From Oscheius tipulae (Eukaryota; Nematoda; Chromadorea; Rhabditida; Rhabditidae): a stretch of 64,000 nt of DNA. The stretch is from contig JASJZH010000004.1 in NCBI GenBank assembly GCA_037178975.1, positions 8,618,001 through 8,682,000 of the forward strand. Direction: 5' to 3'. This document shows positions 1 to 11,649 of this stretch, piece after piece. Within the stretch, counting starts at the first letter, position 1. Every line of letters begins with the position of its first letter. Both the position numbers and the translations under genes were made by a program. Under the pieces are notes generated by a model, which had not been told where the DNA came from, searched no databases, and was given only the letters and a program-made list of their open reading frames with translations.

Positions 1-3000
1 TATCGACAAGAGACTCTGCTGACAGGGAGTGTCGAAGTCCTCGGTCCATTGGAGGAACGAGGAGAGGACGACGATGCTTCACTGCACCGTCTTTCGTGAA
101 ATCTGTAGTGACACTTTGGTTCATGGCTTCGTAGCTGGTGGTGCTTTGGGAAAGAGGCTGTGTATGGGCTGGACGACTGTTCAGTCTCAAAAGAGCTGGG
201 GTTCGGTAGGAAGCTTCGGATATGGTGGACACGGACATGAGAGGTACAGTCGGGGAAGATTTCTTGTCCATACGAGCTACAAACACAACGATAAGCACCG
301 GGGTACAAGCAGACAGATGGAAAAATTCAAAATACCCACCATTTTGATTGCTTGAAGCAGATGGGGAGGTAGTGTAGGCTGCAAACATGCGTTCTCTCAG
401 CGGGCGCTGAAAACAGAATAGTTAGGACTTGATTGGCACCAGTTGCAGGCACAGTACTGTTTTTTTTTGTAGACGCGAGGGCGAAGATCAGAAAAACATG
501 CCTTCTTCTCCTTCTTAGGCGAACCGTCTTCCTTCTCGAAATCGAGAGTCGCGTAGATGTGATCATCGTCGGTTAGGGCATCTTGGACTAAGGAATATTC
601 AGGAGCAACATCTATAGCTTCTGGTGTAGCAAGAGGTGCCATGCTGGGAGGTCGGAGCATAGCAGGACCACGACTTGGGGTCAAAGGAGCTACCCGACGA
701 CGAGGACGGGAAGAGGAACTGAAAGAAAAGTTTCTAGTGACGCAGTTTTTTCATTCCAGGAGTTTTAATGATTCCAACGTACCTTACACTTGGAGCCATA
801 GATCCAGCGGAAGCTGACAACTTCATGTCACTTGACATTCCCTGCTCCGGTTTCCTTGTTGTGTACAGATGACCAGTCGAGGCGGTCGAGTTCGTATTGT
901 CTGACCCGGATTCCGATGTAACTTTAGTAAAACTTTGATTCAGATGCATGTTTCGGAACTCAGTGAGAGTCGCGTAGCCATCACTGAAAGAACATTTGTG
1001 AAGAGGAATACAAAAGTTTCTACTTTTCAGCCTTCAGCTGGTCTCTGGAAGAGGCGTTAGTTGAAGCCGGATACTGTGGAGCGATATACTGAAACTGAAG
1101 CGTAACAAAATATGAAACAAGGCGGACCATGAGTCGGTTGAAGTAGTTGACAAAGGCTGTAACAGTAGCGGGATCGACCACAGAGTCGACAGAGTTCAAC
1201 ACGAGGAACGCGGCGCCAATACTGATGGCCAGTTCTGCTCCTTCGGTCAGAAGAAGATTTGAACACTGAATTAGTTTTGTTTACTTCGAGACCGAAAAAA
1301 GAGTTTGTGGCGAGCTCGCGAGAAGGAGAGAAATGCGAGAGGATGTGTCAATTTGAGCTGCAATTACAAGAGCGCCTGTGCAAGGCGGGAGGTGGCCGAG
1401 GCGAGAGCGCCGCGGCCACTTGAACCCGAAACGTTCAATACAAACAGGCAGGAAAAGAAAAGTACGGATGGGGACAATGAGTAAGCTTGTCATTCGCGTG
1501 AAATTATTGGCTAATTTGGGAGAGTCATCGATGACAAAGAAAACAGTGAAGATGAGGTTGTTATAACAAAGTTTGGATAAGTGGGCAGTGACAGGACCTT
1601 GGAAATAGGGTCAGAAACAAGATAAAAATTGGGACAGGTCGACAGAAACAGGTCAAACTGGACAGAGTGACAGAGCCAGAAGTGGAGCAGGTTGACAGAC
1701 AGAAGCAAGGAAGTCGTCATGAGCAGTGTTAGGGCTAGACAAGTTGACAGAAAGAGGTAGAGAGAGAGAGAGAGGATTGATCGAATACTGTCTGACAGAG
1801 ACTCCTAATCACATAACCCGCGTCTGTCAACGTATTTTGTCTCATGTTCACGGAGAGGACAAGAGAACAGTTTGACAGTGACAGGATAAGATGACAATAT
1901 GCAGCTACGAATGAGACAGAGCCACGATAAGAATAGAAAGCGTGAAATACGACCAACCTCGTCGTCAAAGCGCTCGTTCTTGTCCACAATCGCTATCAAA
2001 AATATTGATTTGCCAGAAACGCTGTAGCTGCCATTGTCCAGGATTCGACCAACAGCCGCCTTGGCATGCGCCAGCGATGCCGCCCGTCTAAACATTGCTA
2101 ATTTACTGTCGGAATCAGTCCCACTTGGCAGAAAAGATCAAAATGTGGCCGTTACGATGGTGCAGATGTCTGGAGAAGGCCCAGTTGTGATAGGAGGCTA
2201 TGCTGAGATCGACACGACAACGGGTATCCGATGGCAAGAGGACGGTTAGAGGGATACTTCCGCCTCCAAGAATGTCGTTGTACTTGACAGAGGTGAAGAT
2301 GGAACCGTCATTGACCAGGAGGGCGTTGAGGAAGGTTTCCATAGGGAAGGGGTCTCCGCACATTATCGAAACCTGGATGTTCAAAGTATCAAAGTGTTTG
2401 GAGTTTGATTCGTACTTTCACAAACAGTTTTTCTCTCTCTCTCTCTCTATTTCATTTCTCAAATCTGTGAAGTACATTTGTCTCTCACGCGGATCTACTA
2501 GGCATTTGTCAAAACTGTTTACTCGTCTTCATGTCTGACAGGCGATACAGTTTTTATACCTCCCCGAAATCGTACGGGTACTTGAGCTGCAGAAAATCGA
2601 AAATCGGAAAGATCGAGATTACCTTGACTCGGAGATCGCTCTTGTTCAGATTGAGAGTGGAGTTACAGGCGGCTTCACAGACTCTGACCAGCTGGTCTTT
2701 TCTAAATAGAGATTTTGCCTGATAAGAAATTCAGACCTACCCAAAAATACTACTGCAGTCACTGTTCTTGCCGCTCCACTGACTTGAAGCTTCCGATGGG
2801 GCCGAACCGGCGGCAATAAAGACTCCACCCGTCACCTCGGCCAACATTGAGCCCTGAAAAATGAGCAATATACCACGTAGCGTTTGCTAAAAGTTATTTG
2901 TTCACTTTGCCATTATTGTCCAAAAGAGCAAGGGGAAATGTTTGTACTAGCTAGAGTTGCTATTGTGCGCCGACGAATACACCGGAAATGATGACTAATT

Positions 3001-6000
3001 CAGTGTAGAACTGATGAAAAAGAGGAAAACTAGCCTGTTGATGAAGCTGTGGAAGAAGGTCATAGTGACTGGGATCACAGACGAGGACGTACATCGGCGG
3101 CAGACGCCTGAAGACATCTGGATTGTCGCGGAGACAGTGTTCGACGGTGAACTTGGCTCGTTCCAAGGCAACAGAGGAATCTAGAATGGACAAATTTTGG
3201 TCTATGGTTCAGTGTTAGGTGTAGTCTAATATGCTCCAGTCTATACAATATCAACAACATTCCGTACCAACTCTGTCCTCCCTCCATTAGTTAAATCCTC
3301 TGGTATTCAGGTTCATCTCACAGTGATAGCCTCAGATCACTTTTCCAACTTTTTAGATTGCAAGTCTTATTCCAGACGAATAGTTCTTTGAGTCCGGAGC
3401 ATTAAAGAATAACAAGCTAGTGTGAAATGTTTGATAAACACTACATATAAAGTTGTCTGTCCCCCCTTTCTTTCCTTTTTGTTTCAAGCTTGGACCACTG
3501 TCCCCTTGTCCAAAAAGCGCGCGCCGCCTCACTATATCCAGTCCTTTAACCAGCTCAATGTAATTTAGTTTGTTTGCCGCTTTTCCTATTTACTCTCATC
3601 GATATAAAATCTTTGTTTAACCCTTTTCCAGTTCTCATAGCATTTGCTTACAAAAAATTCAGTTATTTCAGGAGCCATGTCTTTCCAAGGCCTTGCCGAT
3701 GATCTCAGTAGCAAGATTCAAGGAGTCAACAGGTATTTTAATTTTGTTTCTACCTACTTAACAAGTCCAGATACAATCCAGAAAATGTCACCGATCTCAC
3801 AAAATGCGTGGAGGCCATGATCAATGAGAACCAGTACGACAAGGACATCTGTCTCACGATTCTCAAGCTGTTCCAGCTCAATCCGGACAAGTAAGAGTGC
3901 TTTTTATCATTTCAACATACCAACTAAGATTCAACGAGGCCGCCGTGAAAAATGTTCTGATGAAAACTCTCATGGTCCTTCCGAAAGCCGATTTCTCTTT
4001 GGCCAAGTGCCTTATCGACACATCCAAGATCCAGTCACAGGTAGAAATGTCCTACTTTCACATGCATTCAATCTATCCTTAGCCTCTCAAGCTTGTAGTC
4101 GACATTGGATTCATTCTCGAGTCGTGTGACTTTGGAACTTTCTGGAAGCTGATGAAGGGCGATTACAAGCCCTCGATGGACCCTAACGAGCCTTTCAAAA
4201 TCCCCCAGGAGGTCCCGAGATTGATCAAGACGGTCAATGGGTTTGAAGAGGCTGTGAGGAATTGTGAGCTTTTTGTCCTGTTTGTAATTTAACCCCGGTG
4301 TCTAGCAAAAACCCTTTTTTATCCACAAGACTTACTTATCCAAGCTATTCGCTGACTTGGTCGTTGGCTTGAAAGGGACAACGCTTTGCTCGTCTTCTGA
4401 ATTGAACTGAGACCGGTATAATTTTTCATATACGTATCATTTCGGTAGACTTAAGCAAAACATTTTGGAAATACATCTCACACCACAAATTCCCGTTCTT
4501 GAGAATAGTGCTATGTAGCCAGTCGACCTGTCAAGCAAGCCTACTATTCGTACTTTTGAAAAGTGCCGTTATAAAACTAAAAGTTGTGAATATTCCAACG
4601 TATTCCACCTTACAATACCAATTTTTCAGATATCTGCCGAGTCATCAGTGCCACCTTCCAGAAAGCTGAGAAGTCCTCAGTATCTAATCTTCTCGGTGGA
4701 GCTAGCGGTTGTTTCGTTCCCAATCTTCTTATTTTTTCTTGGTCTTTAGACGCCCAGCTCAAGGAATACGCTCAGAAGCACGATTGGAAGCTGGAGAGCG
4801 ACGATCCGAATGTGTTCTTCATCAATAATCACGAGGAAAAGATTCGCTCGCGCAACATTGACGAGAAGCTGCAGTTTGCTGACTTTGTCCCGCTTCTCAG
4901 CAAGCTCCCTCAGCCTACCCAAGTCCCGGAGAAATACCTGCAGTAACCGTTTCATTCCTGCTATCTTTTTACCGGGTCCTACTTCTTATCACAAGATATC
5001 TTAGCCCTGCTATGGTCTCTATCTTATTCCTATACGTGGTTACAGCCCCCGTTATAAATAAACCTACCAATGAGAAAAAGCTGTGTCATCGAGTTAGGTC
5101 CATCGTCGGGAACGTATTCTTCTGATCCAAAGCATCGAATCTGAGCTGGACCACTGGATGAAGGAAAGCAGTCGTTCCTTAGCATGACCTAGACTTTGAG
5201 TGTGGTACGGATTTAAATCATCTCAGGGTTCTGGCAATATTGGAACACTTACATTGAGTTCCGTTATGAACTGAGCCACGACAGAAATGTCTCCGTGCAC
5301 CATAACATCTACCACTCCTGTCTGTTCTACAACTCTTCTCCTTAAATCATAGCTTATCCACATCTCTTCCCTCACCCACCGCTGTAAGAATAGCAAAGCA
5401 ACTTCCGGAGCGACCACGTCTACACAACGACTCTTGGCCTGACACCTCGTAATCATTGGGTTAGCTACAAACGATCCGAGCTGATGGATCATGTTGTCAC
5501 GGAGCTCGAAGAGGCGCGAGAGCTGGCGGTACCTGAATGATCTCCTTTTTGTGCTTTTGTGCATTGACTCTACCGATGATCCTCTTGGAGAAAGTCTCGG
5601 AGATAGATCATGTCCTTTTCGGACAAGTAGACTCCCTTGTGTGGAAGGGTTCCATCTTTATGGGAGTTTACGAGGTCAATGAATAGCTCAATGTGTTCTA
5701 GGAGGCACTCATTGAACTCGGATTCCGCTCTTTGGACCAGATCCGTCTGAAGCATACCTATGAAAACCAGAAAGTATATCGTAACCTGGAATCTATCGTA
5801 GACCTGTACAGCCTGATTCGGAGCTAGAGCCTCGTAGGCTTCGCAACCCTGAAAAAAAAAGCTCTTCAAAGGGACAAGAAGGCAAACCTGTAGAAAGAGA
5901 CTGACGTCCTGAAGCGTTCTCCCAGGTGTGACCTGTGAGGTCTCGGCTAGCAAGAATTCAAACTCTTCTTCCAGTCTTTCCTGTCTTTGTCCTGCCTCGA

Positions 6001-8368
6001 TGGTCGCTTTAAAGGTTTCAAAACAGTCTCTGGCCTCTCCTCTCAAAAGAATCTCAGCCGGTATCCGAGCATCTGGCCTCTGTTCTTCGTTCTGATTGTC
6101 TGGAGTGATCGGATCCAGTTGTCTTCCTGAAGACTATCGTAAGAGGAAAGACCAGACTTTCTACCTAGTACACCCAGCGGTTGGAAGTACTCTTCAAAGA
6201 AGGCATGAGAATGTATCACCCTCTTAGCATCAGACCAGGTCATTTTCGGAATCTCTTGACTATCCAATAAAGCCGCAAAGACATGAGGAAGCTTCGGGAG
6301 TAAAGCTCTCAGCCTGGCACCCATCCAATGTTCTCGAGCCTCATTGACATGCTGGTCGTAGAGCTTTTTGGCAGCAGTTGAGCCATTCCGCTTGACGAAG
6401 GCAATGTAGTCCTTATGACGGTCGAGACCAAGCTTGATGAGCAAACTGAGAAAGACTGGTGTGACAATGAGTAAGATATAGTGGTACCTGGAAAAAGACA
6501 GTCGCTGCATTGGCCAGCTTTCAATCGGAAGGACACCTTGAAGGAGACGGACGTAGGCTTGCCTAAAAATTTCACAATCTTCTTGCGTTGATATGTTTCA
6601 AGCAGTGTTATGTGTTTTCCGAAACCCCAATTTGCACCTCCATTTAGCCCTTTAAGAAGTGTAAACCCCAAAAGTCTGTCCTCCCGATCCCTTCTCCCAG
6701 GAGTAATATGGCTCTATTGCTATTCACCAGTCAGTAATTGGCCATTCAAACTCTCGCAACAACGCTTCTTCTCATCCATTTAGCCAGTGACTGAAATTGG
6801 TCTGACCTTATGTCGTGATGGCGATCATTAACGACTTTAGATGCTTCGCAAAAGGATAGTGCTTTGCCACGATGCTTGCCCTTGATGACGAGTTGGGCAA
6901 CGGTAGAGAAGACTTCCTCCACGTTGACATCTAGGAAAGCCGAAGTTTCAATCTGAAGCAAAGTTTTGTTAGGGAAAAATGGGAACGGACTATGACGAGG
7001 TGTACTCCCTTGAGGTGTTTGTTTGTTGTCAGCTGTTGCAGAGCCTTGGACCACTCTTCATCAGCTGTGTCACATTTCGTGACTGCTATAACGAATGGCT
7101 TCTTTGTTTTGACAGCATTGGACAGGATTGTGGCTGACATGGCGATTTGGCTGAAAAAATCGTATCGTTAATTTCTATCTCTATGTATTACCTCTCAAAA
7201 CTTCTCCCAGGGACCCTATTTGAGTCAAAAACGTATACGAAACAGTCTACCGGACATTTTCCATTGCCAGGCAGTATCTGCTGTGCGAACTCGACTTCAA
7301 GCCCAAGCTGTTCCTTCTGGAGGTACATAAGCTTGTCCTTGCTCTCCAACTTTGTCCTGGTTGCTCGTTTCGGGTACGGTTCCGAAGTGCTCGGTCCCGC
7401 CAATGGCTCGAAAGTCTCATCGTCCAAGAATTCTTAATATTGGTAGTGATATCTCGCAAGTATGTTGACACCTGTCTGCTCAATGACCCGAATGTTGATT
7501 GGACTGCCAAGATCGTCGGCCTCGATACTGCGATCGCCCCAATATAGCCAATGGTCGTTGTTTATCACGGGCGAGCCGCCAAAATCCGTCTGTAAAAAGA
7601 AGATTCTGTTGCATTGTCCGTCATTCTTTCTGTGATGGATCAGGTGGCGCCGTTCGACCCAGAGTGTACTATGAGACAGGGGTGCTCTGAAGAGGGAGAG
7701 CACATCTGTCTATTTGTTACACGAGCGTAATGATTGTCATTTTGTGAGAGGCCGGAAATGAGATAATATTGCGAAGAGGGGAACAAGCACTACAAATTTT
7801 ACCTGGGAGAGGACGGAAGAGTGCTCCACAATGAAGTCATCGTAGTCACCACGTACGAAACGGTTGCAGAGAACGGATTTACCAACACCCTGAACAGCTT
7901 TGTGAAGTCAAAAGAAACTGTAGTAAGTGCAAACTTCTTCAAAAAGTCAAAAATGGGAGCAGTCAAGTGTTGCACATGACCAAGCTCGAATTGCAAATTG
8001 TTGAGTTGCCGAATTATAGAGTTCTTGAATTGTGGATAATTGCTTTGGGCCGCTGTTCCAGACCTTCCAATCTGGAATGCGAACAGTTTCCTGTTCACGT
8101 TCCCCGGTACATCTCTTTTGGACAATATGCTCCGGACCGCTTCCTTGCAGCGGGTGGAAAGCGCGTCAGTTATATAACCCCACCTATCGTGGATGTCGAA
8201 ATAATACGGATGCGAGGGACCGAGCTTAATTAGCGAGGTCGTGTACCCGAGCTATTTCTCTCTTGTGAAAATCCACGGTTCGGATATAAAGTTACTTACC
8301 TCATTTCCCTTTACCGATTCTTTGCCACTGACTCCTATAACAGCTACAGTAACAGTACGACTTGTCAT
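1..8368 (-). CDS. p190RhoGAP-like protein (ARHGAP35/ARHGAP5 type), 3' end off the left edge
   Basis: This is a multi-exon minus-strand gene resembling p190 Rho GTPase-activating proteins. The first exon (8368-8300) starts MTSRTVTVAVIGVSG. Exon 2 (7889-7803) completes a P-loop, GNEGVGKS. Exons 7589-7472, 7432-7192, 7150-7007 and from 6952 carry the rest of the GTPase domain: TDFGG, EQTEFLDD, KTKKP and TKCD, then VETSA-like IETSA. About 6570-5070 is FF-domain-like. Exons 3180-2981, 2853-2741, 2701-2623, 2372-2125, 2087-1958 and 1265-about 1010 match the pseudoGTPase regions (MCGDPF, SYH, FSAK). About 980-790, from 718, and 276-1 form a Ser/Pro-rich linker. The catalytic RhoGAP domain is expected beyond the window. 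Exon phases join cleanly, for example at 5068/3180, where a split GAT codon is restored. The 3' boundary of the exon starting at 718 is uncertain. Identification rests on remembered family motifs, not on a search. Confidence 0.85.
1590..1890. repeat. GACAG-rich degenerate repeat tract in a p190RhoGAP intron
   Basis: The pentamer GACAG (often TGACAG or GGACAG) recurs every 8 to 20 bases here without a fixed period. The tract sits in the 692-nt intron between exons 2087-1958 and 1265-1010. A similar shorter tract occurs at 40080-40135. Confidence 0.6.
3677..4946 (+). CDS. eif-3.K: eukaryotic translation initiation factor 3 subunit K
   Basis: Six exons (3677-3732, 3771-3890, 3929-4040, 4083-4263, 4630-4707, 4750-4946) encode about 240 residues, the usual eIF3k length. 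The protein starts MSFQGLADDLSSKIQGVNRY. It contains YDKDICLTILKLFQLNP, FILESCDFGTFWKL and the C-terminal winged-helix region ending LPQPTQVPEKYLQ, all typical of this all-helical PCI-like subunit of the eIF3 complex. A TTATTTCAG acceptor lies only 6 nt before the ATG with no upstream exon evident, consistent with spliced-leader trans-splicing. An AATAAA signal follows at about 5057. The whole gene lies inside an intron (5067-3181) of the minus-strand p190RhoGAP-like gene. Four introns are short and the fourth is about 366 nt. Confidence 0.93.
7958..8260 (+). promoter_or_regulatory. snRNA-like promoter copy A (PSE, TATA and downstream GG-N-TGCGA) in p190RhoGAP intron 1
   Basis: The elements in order are an upstream box AGCAGTCAAG followed by TTGCACATG (7958-7978), ACATCTCTTTTGGA then CTCCGGACCGCT (PSE-like core CGGACCGCT 8134-8142), TATATAA (8171-8177) and GGATGCGA (8208-8215). 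It matches copies at 60.9, 61.3 and 63.7 kb. The region after 8208 can fold (GACC...GGTC) and may be the start of a small RNA. It is antisense to intron 1 of the minus-strand gene. The RNA product is inferred, not seen. Confidence 0.5.
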
Positions 8369-8399
8369 CAATACACATCCGACTGTTCACATTTGATTT

Positions 8400-11300
8400 T
8401 CCCCCGTCTGCAAAGCGATCTGATAACAGAAAAGACCAACTGAAGGCAGCTCCAAGGCAAAAGAGATAGGAGAAGGCGGCTACTGGACAAAAACTTCCAA
8501 ACACTCATCGCGTTTGTTATAAAATTCCGAGTACTGGTCAAAAAGCGGAGGAGGGATGAGGCCCGTAATGGAAGATGAATTATGCATGCATAGGCCGCAT
8601 TTCGGGACACAAGAACGCATCATTTTTAGGACAAAAAAAAGTAGAAAAGAGAACTGAACAAATTATGGATGCCCGCCACTAATGGTAGTAAACTGGGTGG
8701 GTTGTGATGCTGAGTAGCCCCCAGAACGAGGACTAACTCCACTTTCCCACGCAGCCTAACACGCAAACTAGCTTTTACTCACACAGGCTGTCTTAAAGGC
8801 AGAGAGATGGCTGGAATACTTTAATTAGCTTATGATTCCTAGTTTCTGGATTAGTATAAAAAAGGGGGGTGGGACGGGAAGGGGAAAAGAGGAAAATCGG
8901 TAAAAAATGGACCGTTGGTTACATCAAAGTTCTTGAAACGTTATACACTAAGAAATCTAAACATTCTGGTTTTAAAGAAGAGATGGGCCAGTGATATGCT
9001 TCTCTGCTGGTTTTGAAAAGTACAAAAGTTTTTTGACCGTAGGGACATTACCGTACAAAAACTAGAAAAAATGCAGATAGCTGAATACAAAAATAAGGTT
9101 AAGCAAAAGTTAAGATATTTCTATCAAATAGCACATAGAGAGAGCGTCAAGCCCACGCATTAGGGGCGTCTACGAGAGTCATCAATCGAACACTAAACCA
9201 ATTGGAGAGAGGCCAAATGGCAAAATTTAAACAGACGCCAATATTGCTTGCTATTAGAGAGCACAAGAATGGAACTGCTGTTGCGGACACCGGAAGTCGA
9301 GCCGCATGGCTGGCAGCAGCTCCAAGAGAGGGGTCAAATGCAGAGAGCCACACTGGCCCGGCTGTTGGTCGCTGCTGGGATAAATCAAATCCAAGAGAGA
9401 GCGGGATGTAAACTCAGTCTCTCTGTGGTGAAAGAACACTAATTGGCTGCAGAAGCCCAAAATCTGGATAAGGGAAGATGCCAAAAAGCAAAAATGGATG
9501 TGTTGGGACGAAGAAGGGCCTGAAAACAACAGCAATCTTATTGTCCCTCTCTCAACTGCAGCCGAAATGATGCGACATGCTGTTTTTGAGAGAGCCCCCC
9601 CCCCACGTGGCGAAGAGACAAGAGAGAGAGTGATCAGCTGTAAAATGGGCCAGGACATCATGGAAAGGATAGATGGTACGAAGCACTGAACACATGTGAA
9701 CGAAATGGGAGGGCAACCCACGCATATTCAGCGACTATCCCGGGTAGATACTGTCCCCGAAAGTTTCCATTTTTCTTAACCAATACACAGAACGAGTTCT
9801 TGTTGGAAAACGTGCCATGTTACTTACTAAACAACGTTATGATTGGTAGATGGAAGGTCCTAATGGTTTTGACCTGAGCTTTGTGTAGAAGACGGAAAAA
9901 CTATGTAACCAAGTGAAACTAACAGTTTACAGGCTTGTCCTCTAACTATTAAAGCAGTACGCATATCTCCGCGTGATTGTAACCTACTGGTCTTTTTTTG
10001 GGACGAAATACCACTGCTGCACTGTTTTAATAATTGGGGGACCAACCTGTACCAATGAACGCAAAATTCCAAAGTGTTGAAAGATTCTCAGATCAAAAGT
10101 TTTGATCTTACTGCAAGGGAATTTCGTATGTTTCAACCTTGCCATTTATTAGAACAGGACAATGTAAAGCTACATACATTTTCCAAAACATTCATTCAGA
10201 GTTGCATTGATAACATTCAGGGAAGAATTCAAACGGTCCTCATTGTATTGCAATAAAAGGTTTCAAACGATTACTCATCGTTATTGTTCGAATGGAATGA
10301 AAACCAGAAAAGAGTTTTAAATAGTCCTTTTAAAAAATACTTCTGTTTACAAGCTGTATTCGAAAAATCGTGGCACCGGGAGCGTCCGACTTCCACTGAC
10401 CAAACAAAGTGGTGTGGCAAAAAGTTCGTATGGCATCTCTAGTATGTTGACTCATGCTGACTCACAGACAGTTTCTGTTGGGAGAGTGGTCTAAAGGTCA
10501 ACTGACGGAAAAGAGAGATTGTCTGGAAGGTCAAGTAGGCACAAAAGTTGGAAGACAACAATCTTCCCGTTTCAAAAGCGGTACAAAGTAGGCCAGTTGG
10601 TGGGAAATAATTGCTACTGGCGACCCTTTCTCGCGGTTTGCTAAAAGCGCCATAAAGCAGGGGGCCGATGACAGCCATTTGGCAAATATGATGACCAATC
10701 TAATGGTTTCTAGTGGTAAGAAGAACCGGAGGAGGCGGATTATAAAGGAAGAGGCTTGAAGAAAAGCTGTTGAGTTGGGACAATTAGGTCGTGTGCTGTA
10801 ATACAACCCCTCCAGAACGTCACAAGTGGCCAAAAAGTTGCGAATGGCAAAAGAACGCATCTGGAGAACTGGAACAGATACAGAGGGACGGAATGACAAA
10901 GAGCACTCTTGTTTTTTTGGGAATGTGAGAATCAGAGAAAGTAGCGAGGGAAGGTTTCGTCCAATGATGCGTAAAGGTTACATTCCTACTGCTGCCTAAG
11001 CAGACTGTCAGTCTTCGTATTTGTGTGAATCAGCTGTGACTAGCCTCCACAGACCCTGCTGAGTCCGCAGTAGCAAAAAAAAGGAGTGCGGAAGGATTGT
11101 GATAATATGATGCCACAAGAATTATTCCTTATACATAGAATATCCAAACTGTTATGAAGTTTAAGAGTTGGCAAAAGGCGCAAAAATTAAGAAATCCGAT
11201 GCCTAATTGTCATCTTGGCGGAAAGAAGACAGATAGTGACAAAAAACACTACCAGTGAGCGGCCGGGGCCGCCAAAGGGAAAGCGTGTCGGCTGGCCGCC

Positions 11301-11590
11301 ACAGCCCGTACAGGTGAAAGAGGCCGCTTGGACGTTATCTTGGTCTCCTGGGTATAAGGCAGTGTTCGACGCTCCAAGTATTGAAGAGGCCTCGTCTTTC
11401 AGTTCTATTTGAACATTTGTGCCCTTTTTCAAAGAAGTTTTTTTTGTTTTCTTTATCGTTTTCTAATGCCTTTCATGATGCCCATATTTCGACGATAGTT
11501 CTGGCGAATATTTTTAAATTCTAGCTCCAAGTGGATTGAGTTTCTTGTTGTAGGGTGGTTGACTTTCCCCTGCATTTCTGAAATTGCTCA
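8400..11590. other. 3.2 kb upstream of the p190RhoGAP start with no recognised gene
   Basis: This stretch holds AT-rich and GAGAG-rich sequence, including CAAGAGAG-type repeats around 9200-9640. It contains a 155-codon minus-strand open frame (9721-9254) without family resemblance or splice context. It could carry the promoter of the minus-strand gene beginning at 8368. I see no RNA gene or clear transposon. Confidence 0.5.
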
Positions 11591-11612
11591 CTTTACCCCC
11601 GCGGGGGTAAAG
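11591..11612. repeat. Perfect 22-bp GC-rich palindrome
   Basis: CTTTACCCCCG followed by its exact reverse complement CGGGGGTAAAG. It lies about 40 nt outside the left end of the large inverted repeat. A related GTGGGGGTAAA half follows at 11642-11652. Confidence 0.8.
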
Positions 11613-11649
11613 CGACCGTTCGCGAGGGAAAAGAGACCGTCGTGGGGGT

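Noticed and set aside
29-355. 108-codon plus-strand open frame at the left edge
   Set aside because: It is antisense to a minus-strand exon (276-1) whose frame continues the Ser/Pro-rich linker of the p190RhoGAP-like protein.
2106-2124. A 19-nt intron joining FSA to NKLAMFRR in the p190RhoGAP-like gene
   Set aside because: Too short to splice. The later acceptor at 2088 gives a 37-nt intron and restores the family motif FSAKRAASL.
9254-9721. 155-codon minus-strand open frame
   Set aside because: Low-complexity GAG/CTC-rich DNA, open on both strands, with no family resemblance and no splice or poly(A) context.
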